Positions 16,442 to 23,711 of a DNA stretch of 39,797 nt are shown here, in pieces. The DNA comes from Microcoleus sp. LEGE 07076 (GTDB lineage Bacteria > Cyanobacteriota > Cyanobacteriia > Cyanobacteriales > Microcoleaceae): positions 1-39,797 of the forward strand of contig NZ_JADEWV010000042.1 of the NCBI RefSeq assembly GCF_015207455.1, given 5' to 3'. The translations under genes were made by a program, and so were the position numbers. Every line of letters begins with the position of its first letter. The first letter of the stretch is position 1. The notes below the pieces were generated by a model. That model saw only the letters and a list, made by a program, of their open reading frames with translations, was not told where the DNA came from and did not search any database.

Positions 16442-17362
16442 GTGCAACTAAAACAAGTAATTATCGCCCACAAAGCCCGAGATACCCTCAGCAAGAAGTG
16501 GGCCGAACAATGTGCCCGCCAGTTAGAAACTCGGGGGTGTCACGTTTTGATGGGCCCCAGCGGCCCGAAAGATAACCCGTATCCGGTGTTTTTAGCTTCT
16601 AGCAACAGCCCCATAGATTTAGCTGTAGTGCTCGGCGGCGACGGTACCGCTCTGGCTGCAGCGCGGAATTTAGCTGCTGACGGCATCCCGATTTTGGCGG
16701 TGAATGTGGGGGGACATCTGGGTTTTTTAACTGAGTCTTTTGAGGATTTCCAAAATACTGAGGAGATTTGGAACAGACTTTCGCAAGACAGGTATGCTGT
16801 GCAGAAGCGGATGATGTTGCAGGCGGCGATTTTTGAGGGAAACAGAACCAATCTCGAACCAGAAAGCGATCGATTTTTGGCACTCAATGAAATGTGCATT
16901 AAACCAGCTTCTGCCGATCGAATGCCGAGCTGTATCCTAGAAATGGAAGTTGACGGCGAAGTAGTCGATCAATATCAAGGCGACGGTTTAATTGTGGCAA
17001 CTCCCACCGGTTCGACTTGCTACACCGCATCCGCCAACGGGCCGATTATTCATCCTGGAATGGATGCGATCGCAGTTACTCCGATTTGCCCTTTAAGTTT
17101 ATCCAGTCGGGCTGTGGTTTTGCCGCCCGGTTCAGTTGTCAGCGTTTGGCCCTTAGCAGATTACGAACTCAGCACAAAACTCTGGACAGACGGCATTTTG
17201 GGTACTGCAATTTGGCCGGGACAGCGCGTAGATGTGCGGATGGCAGACTGCGAAGCCAAGTTTATCATTTTGCGGGAAAACTATTCTTATTACGGCACTT
17301 TGAGGGAAAAACTTCAGTGGGCCGGAGCCCGAATTCAGTACAGCAACAATCACCGCAATTAA
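16442..17362 (+). CDS. nadK: NAD kinase
   Basis: Cytoplasmic ATP-dependent kinase that makes NADP from NAD. The family GGDGT motif is at residues 65-69 (VVLGGDGTALAAARN), followed by NVGGHLGFLTE and the conserved YQGDGLIVATPTGSTCYTAS block near 180-200, with GPIIHP after it. At 306 residues the length is that of cyanobacterial group enzymes; cyanobacteria usually carry two NAD kinases and I cannot say which one this is. The start is a GTG at 16442 just upstream of the conserved KQVIIAHK strand. Confidence 0.95.
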   Translation: MQLKQVIIAHKARDTLSKKWAEQCARQLETRGCHVLMGPSGPKDNPYPVFLASSNSPIDLAVVLGGDGTALAAARNLAADGIPILAVNVGGHLGFLTESFEDFQNTEEIWNRLSQDRYAVQKRMMLQAAIFEGNRTNLEPESDRFLALNEMCIKPASADRMPSCILEMEVDGEVVDQYQGDGLIVATPTGSTCYTASANGPIIHPGMDAIAVTPICPLSLSSRAVVLPPGSVVSVWPLADYELSTKLWTDGILGTAIWPGQRVDVRMADCEAKFIILRENYSYYGTLREKLQWAGARIQYSNNHRN

Positions 17363-17784
17363 TCCGAAATCATCCACCATTAATCATTAATCTGTAGGGG
17401 CGGGTTTTACCAACAATATTTGCCTAAAATTAATAGACCTCTTGCAAAAGTGCTTTTAATCAAATTTTGGGACGATGCTCAGAGCAACGTCCCACAAGAA
17501 AAAAAGATTTTTGTGGGATGGCACGCGAGCATCGTCCTAACTATTTTTGCAATTACGTCTAATCTCATAAACCCGCCCCCACAAGGCGATAAATCGCAAT
17601 TTACATTTTTATGCTTCGAGTTGTGTGGGGGCGGGTTTATATAGATGCTTTGCGGTGATTAAATATTAGTCGTAAAACCTGCCCCTACAGGATGCTATTT
17701 TACAGACAAAACCCACCTTACCCAACGCACAATTTCTGTACTCTGTTAAGATAATCTCAATTATCTTGACAAACCGCCCGATCC
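17363..17784. repeat. Intergenic region filled with GGGGCGGGTTTT-type inverted repeats
   Basis: Between nadK and the zinc-ribbon gene there is no supported gene. It contains interspersed units: GTAGGGGCGGGTTTTACC (about 17395), AAACCCGCCCCCACAAGGCG (about 17568) and GTGGGGGCGGGTTTAT (about 17625), with CCTGCCCCTACAGG (about 17680). These pair as inverted repeats. There is also a second pair around GGGACGATGCTCAGAG / GCGAGCATCGTCC. The open frame 17420-17644 is translated repeat. Confidence 0.7.
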
Positions 17785-18270
17785 ATGCAAAGTTTCAAAA
17801 AATCAACCAGACCTTTCAACCCTCAAGATACATATCCCTGTCCGGTGTGCCGCACCGGTGAAATTGCTACCATGCCGATGATGGAAGCCCTAGGTTGCAA
17901 CTTCTGCCAGCACATTTTTACCGCAAGCGCGGAAAGACAATCGCTGAAAATGGCCGATCGCCAACCCCCCGTAACATGGCACTGGAACGGCAAACAATGG
18001 ATAGGAGCACACCTCGAAGGCGTAGAATTCGGATGGGCCTACATTGCCGCGGCGATCGGTCTAATATTCCTTCCTACCACCTTGCTCGGACTTTCAGCTT
18101 ACTACTTTCCCCCGATTCCCGGCAGCCGCTTGTCGTGGCTGCCCTCCGCTTGGACTGGTTTAACCTTCTTGTCCCATTTAGGCATTGTGCTGTGGTTGGT
18201 AGGTGAATTTTATCAATTCCCGGTGGGGACTTACTTGAGAGCTTGGGGGCGCAGGATTCGCCGGCGCTAG
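17785..18270 (+). CDS. Hypothetical membrane protein with N-terminal zinc ribbon
   Basis: A 161-residue protein I do not recognise by name. CPVC (C19, C22) and CNFC (C38, C41) form a likely zinc ribbon in the first 45 residues. A WHWNGKQWIGAHLEG patch follows near residue 65, then two hydrophobic segments (about 80-108 and 118-146) and a basic C-terminus (RAWGRRIRRR), which suggests an inner-membrane anchor with a cytoplasmic zinc domain. It is a stand-alone gene between nadK and the carbamoyltransferase cluster. Its function is unknown. Confidence 0.75.
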   Translation: MQSFKKSTRPFNPQDTYPCPVCRTGEIATMPMMEALGCNFCQHIFTASAERQSLKMADRQPPVTWHWNGKQWIGAHLEGVEFGWAYIAAAIGLIFLPTTLLGLSAYYFPPIPGSRLSWLPSAWTGLTFLSHLGIVLWLVGEFYQFPVGTYLRAWGRRIRRR

Positions 18271-18377
18271 CTCAAATGCTCTGGAATGGGCGATCGATCG
18301 GGGTTCGACACCGAGATCAATTTCGGTAAAATTAGAGGCGATCGCAAACGTCAATTCCAAATCAGCATCACTAGAGC

Positions 18378-18383
18378 TATAAT
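18378..18383 (+). promoter_or_regulatory. Possible -10 element (TATAAT) for the carbamoyltransferase cluster
   Basis: TATAAT lies 55 bases before the ATG at 18439. No convincing -35 is seen at 17 bases upstream. Confidence 0.3.
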
Positions 18384-18438
18384 CATTAGCTATTCTAAAT
18401 ACTCAGATACGAGCGCATAGCGATTTGTGAGGAGAGCG

Positions 18439-20412
18439 ATGAACATACTTGGAATCTCGGCCTACTACCACGACAGCGCCGCAGCTTTAATTCGCGACGG
18501 AGAAATTATCGCCGCAGCACAAGAAGAAAGATTTTCCCGCAAAAAACACGACGCCAGATTTCCGAAGAATGCGATCGCCTATTGCCTAAAAGAAGCAAAC
18601 ATAAATTTACGGGAACTCGATCGCATAGTCTTTTACGACAAACCTTTAGTCAAATTCGAGCGCCTTCTCGAAACCTACTTAGCCTACGCACCCCAAGGTT
18701 TTCGCTCTTTCCTAACCGCCATGCCCATCTGGCTAAAAGAAAAGCTTTACCTCAAAACCATGCTCAAAAGAGACCTCGCAGAAATAGGAAACTGCAAAAC
18801 CAACAAACTGCCATCTCTGCTATTTACCGAGCACCACCAATCCCACGCAGCCTCAGCATTTTTCCCCAGCCCGTTCCAAAAAGCCGCCGTTTTGTGCCTC
18901 GACGGCGTAGGCGAGTGGGCCACAACCTCCGTTTGGTTGGGAGACGGCAACCAACTCACACCTCAGTGGGAAATCGATTTTCCCCACTCCTTGGGCTTGC
19001 TTTATTCAGCTTTCACCTACTACACCGGCTTCAAAGTCAACTCTGGCGAATACAAACTCATGGGTTTAGCGCCCTACGGCGAACCCAAGTATGTAGACAA
19101 AATTCTCACCCATTTGATCGACCTCAAAGATGACGGAACTTTCCGTTTGAACATGGATTATTTCAACTATACAGTTGGCTTAACCATGACAAACAAGAAG
19201 TTTGACGAACTATTTGAAGGGCCACCACGTCAAGGTGAAGGAAAATTAACTCAGCGGGAAATGGACATTGCAGCTTCCATTCAAGTTGTTACCGAAGAAG
19301 TTGTTTTGCGGCTTTGCAGAACAGTTAAAAAAGAATTGGATGTAGATTATCTTTGTCTCGCAGGCGGCGTTGCTCTCAACTGCGTTGCTAACGGCAGACT
19401 TTTGCGGGAAGGTATTTTCAAAGATATTTGGATTCAGCCGGCGGCGGGAGATGCTGGCGGTGCTTTGGGCGCGGCTTTGGCGATTTGGTATCAGTATTGC
19501 GAACAAACTCGTACTGTCGGCGACGAGAGATTCTCCGCAAACGATATTAAGGAGGAGAGGACTAAAGTCCTTACTAAAAACGGGGAGGAGAGGACTGAAG
19601 TCCTCACTACAAACCAAGCTGTCGCAACTGTGGCGAAGTCTGTGGCTCATTTAACTTGTCACGACCAAATGCGCGGTTCTTATTTGGGGCCGAAATTTAC
19701 AGACAGAGAAATTCTCGAATATTTGGATGCTGTCAAAGCCAGTTACCACCGATTGGATGATGCCGAATTGATGCCGCAGTTGGCAGAAATTTTGGCACAG
19801 GGAAATGTCGTCGGATGGTTCCAAGGGCGGATGGAATTTGGGCCGCGGGCTCTGGGCGGACGATCGATCATTGGCGATCCCCGCAGTGCTAAAATGCAGT
19901 CCGTGATGAACCTGAAAATTAAATATCGGGAATCATTTCGACCTTTTGCACCGTCAATCTTAGCCGAACGAGTTGCCGATTATTTCGAGATTGACCATTC
20001 CAGCCCTTATATGCTATTGGTAGCTCCAGTCAAAGCCAGTCTCCGCATTCCGATGACTCCCGAACAAGAACAGTTGTTTGGCATTGAAAAGCTCAACATT
20101 CCGCGCTCGGAAATTCCAGCCGTCACCCACGTCGATTACTCGGCTCGCATCCAAACTGTGCACAAAGAAACCAATCCTCGGTACTATGACTTAATCAGTC
20201 ATTTTGAAAGGCGATCGGGCTGTTCAATTGTGGTAAACACTTCCTTCAACGTCCGAGGCGAACCCATTGTTTGCACCCCCGAAGATGCTTACCGCTGTTT
20301 CATGCGAACCGAAATGGACTATCTAGTTTTAGAGAACTTCTTGATTCCTAAATCAGAACAAATTCCTTGGAAACAAGACGATGCTTGGAAAAATGAATTT
20401 GAACTAGATTAG
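18439..20412 (+). CDS. Carbamoyltransferase, NodU/CmcH family
   Basis: Transfers the carbamoyl group of carbamoyl phosphate to a hydroxyl of a sugar or other small molecule. The N-terminus (MNILGISAYYHDSAAALIRDG) and EHHQSHAASAFFPSPF (about 132) are typical of the Kae1-like domain; the C-terminal carbamoyltransferase part has GWFQGRMEFGPRALGGRSI and VNTSFNVRGEPIVC. The start is the ATG at 18439, with GAGGAGAG just upstream; a GTG at 18427 is less likely. In the linker between domains (about residues 371-394) sits a repeat-derived insertion (EERTKVLT / EERTEVLT). The following SxtJ- and SxtK-like genes match the sxtI-sxtJ-sxtK order of saxitoxin clusters, but the other sxt genes are absent. 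Confidence 0.93.
   Translation: MNILGISAYYHDSAAALIRDGEIIAAAQEERFSRKKHDARFPKNAIAYCLKEANINLRELDRIVFYDKPLVKFERLLETYLAYAPQGFRSFLTAMPIWLKEKLYLKTMLKRDLAEIGNCKTNKLPSLLFTEHHQSHAASAFFPSPFQKAAVLCLDGVGEWATTSVWLGDGNQLTPQWEIDFPHSLGLLYSAFTYYTGFKVNSGEYKLMGLAPYGEPKYVDKILTHLIDLKDDGTFRLNMDYFNYTVGLTMTNKKFDELFEGPPRQGEGKLTQREMDIAASIQVVTEEVVLRLCRTVKKELDVDYLCLAGGVALNCVANGRLLREGIFKDIWIQPAAGDAGGALGAALAIWYQYCEQTRTVGDERFSANDIKEERTKVLTKNGEERTEVLTTNQAVATVAKSVAHLTCHDQMRGSYLGPKFTDREILEYLDAVKASYHRLDDAELMPQLAEILAQGNVVGWFQGRMEFGPRALGGRSIIGDPRSAKMQSVMNLKIKYRESFRPFAPSILAERVADYFEIDHSSPYMLLVAPVKASLRIPMTPEQEQLFGIEKLNIPRSEIPAVTHVDYSARIQTVHKETNPRYYDLISHFERRSGCSIVVNTSFNVRGEPIVCTPEDAYRCFMRTEMDYLVLENFLIPKSEQIPWKQDDAWKNEFELD
19550..19617. 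repeat. Repeat-derived insert inside the carbamoyltransferase gene
   Basis: Two palindromes, AGGACTAAAGTCCT and AGGACTGAAGTCCT, lie in tandem with GAGGAG flanks, and the right end CCTCACTACAAACC matches the intergenic repeat family of 1098-1158 and 3117-3173. It reads through in frame. Confidence 0.75.
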
Positions 20413-20556
20413 TTATTGGTTATTGGTTATGAGTTATTTGTTAGTAGTTATTTGTTATCAGTTCTAGAAAAATGAACCACCAACCAATAACCAATAACCA
20501 ATAACCAATAACAAATCACAACGAACAACTGACAACTAACAACTGACAACTGACTA
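20413..20556. repeat. STRR heptamer repeats, inverted, between carbamoyltransferase and sxtJ-like genes
   Basis: TTATTGGTTATTGGTTAT (20413-20430) faces the complementary run of AACCAAT units at 20482-20512, giving a long potential hairpin. GACAACT-type heptamers follow up to the ATG at 20557. No ribosome-binding site is visible before that ATG. Confidence 0.85.
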
Positions 20557-20964
20557 ATGAGCGACGAAATTAAAAAACTCGACAAAAAAGGCTTGCGCGA
20601 TTTCGGGCTGCTAATTGGCGGCTTAATTGCAGTGCTGTTCGGTTTAGCAGTACCTTTACTACGGCGGCATTCTCTACCTTGGTGGCCCTGGGCTGTCGGC
20701 GCAGTGCTAGTCGCGCTAGCATTGGTTGCACCAAAATCCCTAAATCCCGTTTATCACGCATGGATGCGGTTTGGACTGCTTCTCAACAAGATCGAAACGC
20801 CGATCGTCCTGGGGATAGTTTTTTACCTGATAGTTTGGCCGATGGGAGTGATCAAAAACATTTTCGGCGAAGATGCAATGCGGCGCAAACTCAATCCGAA
20901 AATGGATACTTACCGCATCCCAAGTAAAACAAGAACCAAAGTTAGTATGGAGCGTCCTTTCTAA
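20557..20964 (+). CDS. SxtJ-like membrane protein
   Basis: A 135-residue protein with three hydrophobic segments (about 17-35, 40-58 and 78-98) and a polar C-terminal tail. The pattern KGLRDFGLLIGGLIAVLFGL and AMRRKLNPKMDTY is what I recall of SxtJ-family proteins, which follow NodU-type carbamoyltransferases in many bacteria. Function is unknown; it probably forms a membrane complex with the DUF5989 protein. The stop codon is directly followed by the GTG start of the next gene, so the two are an operon. Confidence 0.8.
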   Translation: MSDEIKKLDKKGLRDFGLLIGGLIAVLFGLAVPLLRRHSLPWWPWAVGAVLVALALVAPKSLNPVYHAWMRFGLLLNKIETPIVLGIVFYLIVWPMGVIKNIFGEDAMRRKLNPKMDTYRIPSKTRTKVSMERPF

Positions 20965-21129
20965 GTGTTTGAAGCAACTTTAGACTTTCTCAAAGATTTG
21001 TGGGCGTTTATGAGAGAACGCCAAAAATATTGGCTGATACCCTTAATTGTGACTTTAGTCTTTTTAGGAGCTTTGATTGTATTGAGTCAGGGTTCTGTAA
21101 TTGCTCCGTTTATTTATACCCTGTTTTGA
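20965..21129 (+). CDS. DUF5989 (SxtK-like) small membrane protein
   Basis: A 54-residue protein read from GTG at 20965, directly after the TAA of the SxtJ-like gene, to TGA at 21127-21129. It starts MFEATLDFLKDLWAFMRER, has one hydrophobic segment (about 23-41) and ends VIAPFIYTLF. The DLWxFMRERxKxWLxP and LTQG/LSQGSxxAPFIYTLF pattern is that of DUF5989 proteins, typically beside SxtJ and a carbamoyltransferase. It is single-pass and its role is unknown, but its very high conservation and constant neighbours suggest a subunit of a membrane complex. Confidence 0.85.
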   Translation: MFEATLDFLKDLWAFMRERQKYWLIPLIVTLVFLGALIVLSQGSVIAPFIYTLF

Positions 21130-21133
21130 AAGA

Positions 21134-22366
21134 ATGAGCAAGTTGAAAACTTTGGGTGTCAATTTAGCTTTGACACTCGGTGGTTTATTAATGGGGGTGG
21201 TAATTGGTGAAATTGGATTGCGAGTTGCTGGAGTAGAGGGCTACCCCAAAATAGGAGATTTTGTAGACTCTGCACCCACTGGTTTCCACACTTCCGATCA
21301 GAATTTGGGCTGGAAGCTCAAACCCGGTGCGTCAGGGGAGTGGAAGGGGGAAGGTGAGAGTTTTGTGCAGGTGAACAGTCAGGGTTTGCGCGATCGCGAA
21401 CACACAAAAGCCAAACCTCCGAATACTCTGCGAGTAGCAGTATTGGGCGATTCTTTCACCGAAGCAATTCACGTACCAATCGAACAAACTTTCTGGTCGA
21501 AATTGGAACGAAAGTTAGGCAACTGCGAAGCCGTTAAGGGACGTAAAAATGTCGAAGTCATCAACTTCGGCGTGCAAGGTTACGGTACTGCTCAAGAATT
21601 GATAATGCTGCGAAAAAAAGTATGGGACTACAATCCTGATATTGTAGTTCTAGCCTTTTTTATTGGCAATGATATAATTAACAACTCGCCAAAACTAGAA
21701 TACGATCGTTATCGACCATTTTTTGTGCGTGATGCTAGCGGCAAGTTAGTAGCAGATATGTCTTTTCGCAATCTGCCACCGATCGATCGCAATGAAAAAG
21801 CAGTTTCATTCGTAGACAGGCTGCCCAGTTTTCTCGTGAACAATTCGCGCATTTTGCAGGTGATAAAAAAGGTAGAAGTAGATCGCAAAAAACAGGAGTT
21901 ATCTAAGGATTTTACCGCTTTGAGTACCTACAACTTCAAGAAACCTCAAGATGCAGCTTGGCAAGAGGCGTGGAGGGTGACAGAGGATTTGATCGTGACG
22001 GTGCGGAATGAAGTCGTGCAAAAAAAGGCTGATTTCTTGCTGGTGACGATCGGCGATCCGATGCAAGTTGAACGCAATGGCCAGATGCGAAAAAATTTCA
22101 TGAGAAAAAACAAAATTCAGGATTTGTTTTATCCAGATAGGCGGCTGGAAAAATTGGGCGCGCGCGAGGGTTTTCGGGTACTGAATTTAGCCGAACAGTT
22201 TCAAGGTTATACTGAAAAATATCAAGTCTGCGCCCACGGTTTTGACAATTCTGTACCCTGTCGGGGTCACTGGAATGAACTGGGACACCGGCTTGCTAGT
22301 ATCATGATTAACCGAAACTTGTGCGAAAATTTGAAGCAGTCTCAACTCCCCGACAAACAACCGTAA
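21134..22366 (+). CDS. SGNH/GDSL hydrolase family protein, membrane-anchored
   Basis: A 410-residue protein starting at ATG 21134, four bases after the DUF5989 stop. An N-terminal membrane segment (LALTLGGLLMGVVIG) probably anchors it with the domain outside. All four SGNH blocks are visible: VLGDSFTEAIHV (Ser), VINFGVQGYGTAQ (Gly), AFFIGNDIINN (Asn) and GHWNELGHRLAS (His). The family includes esterases and O-acyltransferases that add or remove acetyl groups on glycans. In this cluster a modification of the same molecule as the carbamoyltransferase is plausible but unproven. An upstream ATG-like extension starting at 21101 overlaps the DUF5989 gene and is not used here. Confidence 0.85.
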   Translation: MSKLKTLGVNLALTLGGLLMGVVIGEIGLRVAGVEGYPKIGDFVDSAPTGFHTSDQNLGWKLKPGASGEWKGEGESFVQVNSQGLRDREHTKAKPPNTLRVAVLGDSFTEAIHVPIEQTFWSKLERKLGNCEAVKGRKNVEVINFGVQGYGTAQELIMLRKKVWDYNPDIVVLAFFIGNDIINNSPKLEYDRYRPFFVRDASGKLVADMSFRNLPPIDRNEKAVSFVDRLPSFLVNNSRILQVIKKVEVDRKKQELSKDFTALSTYNFKKPQDAAWQEAWRVTEDLIVTVRNEVVQKKADFLLVTIGDPMQVERNGQMRKNFMRKNKIQDLFYPDRRLEKLGAREGFRVLNLAEQFQGYTEKYQVCAHGFDNSVPCRGHWNELGHRLASIMINRNLCENLKQSQLPDKQP

Positions 22367-22379
22367 TCAGTCAATTTTC

Positions 22380-23705
22380 ATGAAAGATTCAACTGCGTTC
22401 CAAAAAGGCAAAAATATATTAATTTTAATCGCTGTTAATTTGGCGATCGCCTTTATTTGTCTGGAAGCTTTATCGCTAGCTTTTTATTTTATCAACCAAA
22501 AGCAGTTTTTTTATACGAGAACCAAAGCTCAAGAAAAAGTAGTAGAAGATATTGAAAGGCTCGGAATTCGACTCGACGAATCAATCGTAGAAAGACTGCA
22601 CCCATTTTTTGGCTACGTGCTCAAACAAGGTGCTTTCACCAATGAAAAATTGAAGTTAAAAGTCAACAAACAAGGCTTTTTTTCCCTGTACGAATATCCC
22701 TTTATTAAAATCAATAAAAATCAATTTATTATTGGGATATTCGGCGGATCGGTTGCTAACAACTTTGCGGTAGACGAATACGTCACTCAAAGATTGTCTA
22801 AAAAGTTAAAGAGTTATCCAGAATTCGCCAATAAACAAATTGTCGTTTTAAATTTCGGTAACGGCGGCTATAAACAACCGCAACAATTATTGATCTTAAA
22901 TTACTTTTTGGCTTTGGGTCAAGAGTTAGATTTAGTCATCAATATTGACGGTTTTAACGAAGTAGCACTGTCAAATTTAAACAACAAAGGTCGATTAGAA
23001 ATAGGAATGCCCAGCGTTCAACACATACACCCTCTGACGGGTTTAGCCAACAACAACTTGTCGCCGGAAGAGATGAGTTCGATCGCGCAAATTAGCGAAA
23101 ACAAAAAACAGTTGAAAGCAGGTATTGACAAATTGCAAACTTGTCAGTTGGCTTTGTGTCACGCTGTTACCTCGCTGAGAGTGAAACAATTAGTCAACAA
23201 TTACCAGCAAGCCGTTGTCAAGTACGACCGGCAAGTCAAACAATCTAACCAAGACAAGGCAAATAGCGGTATAGTATACCTTCCCAAAGCTGACTTTGTT
23301 TTGCCGGATGCTGCTGCTTTTGATAAAATAGCATCGATGTGGTACGAATCGTCGATCGGGATGAATCAAATTTTATCAAGTAGAAAGATTAAGTATTTTC
23401 ACTTTATCCAGCCCAACCAATATTATCCAACTAAACGAGTTTTTACAGCCAAGGAGAACGAAATCGCGATCGATAAGAAGAGTCCTTACATTGAAGGGGT
23501 GAAAAAAGGTTATCCGGTACTGTTGTCCAAAGTCGATGATTTGCAAAAAGCTGGGGTTAATGTTTTTAACGCGGTGAATATTTTGGACAATACCAAAGAA
23601 ACGGTTTACAAAGATGCTTGCTGCCACTATAATTCAGTAGGAGACGAACTGCTGACTAACTATGTCTCCAGTTCCATTATTAAAGTAGTAAGAAATTCTA
23701 AATAA
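22380..23705 (+). CDS. SGNH-like membrane-anchored protein, paralogue 1
   Basis: A 441-residue protein with an N-terminal membrane segment (about 12-36) and an extracytoplasmic SGNH-like domain. IGIFGGSVANNF supplies the Ser, VLNFGNGGYKQPQQ the Gly, VINIDGFNEVALSNLN the Asn, and DACCHYNSVGDELL near the C-terminus the Asp/His pair. It lies 13 bases after the preceding SGNH gene, 6 before its close paralogue, so the three are one operon. The substrate is unknown. Residues 270-330 contain a variable Lys/Gln-rich part. Family assignment rests on motifs only. Confidence 0.8.
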   Translation: MKDSTAFQKGKNILILIAVNLAIAFICLEALSLAFYFINQKQFFYTRTKAQEKVVEDIERLGIRLDESIVERLHPFFGYVLKQGAFTNEKLKLKVNKQGFFSLYEYPFIKINKNQFIIGIFGGSVANNFAVDEYVTQRLSKKLKSYPEFANKQIVVLNFGNGGYKQPQQLLILNYFLALGQELDLVINIDGFNEVALSNLNNKGRLEIGMPSVQHIHPLTGLANNNLSPEEMSSIAQISENKKQLKAGIDKLQTCQLALCHAVTSLRVKQLVNNYQQAVVKYDRQVKQSNQDKANSGIVYLPKADFVLPDAAAFDKIASMWYESSIGMNQILSSRKIKYFHFIQPNQYYPTKRVFTAKENEIAIDKKSPYIEGVKKGYPVLLSKVDDLQKAGVNVFNAVNILDNTKETVYKDACCHYNSVGDELLTNYVSSSIIKVVRNSK

Positions 23706-23711
23706 ATATTT

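Noticed and set aside
18582..19133. 183-codon open frame within the carbamoyltransferase gene
   Set aside because: Frame-shifted shadow rich in Arg/Pro/His; the carbamoyltransferase frame is continuous.
18439..21129. A saxitoxin biosynthetic cluster
   Set aside because: Only sxtI/J/K-like genes are present; the polyketide-like sxtA and the other tailoring genes are absent. These three families are widespread outside toxin producers.
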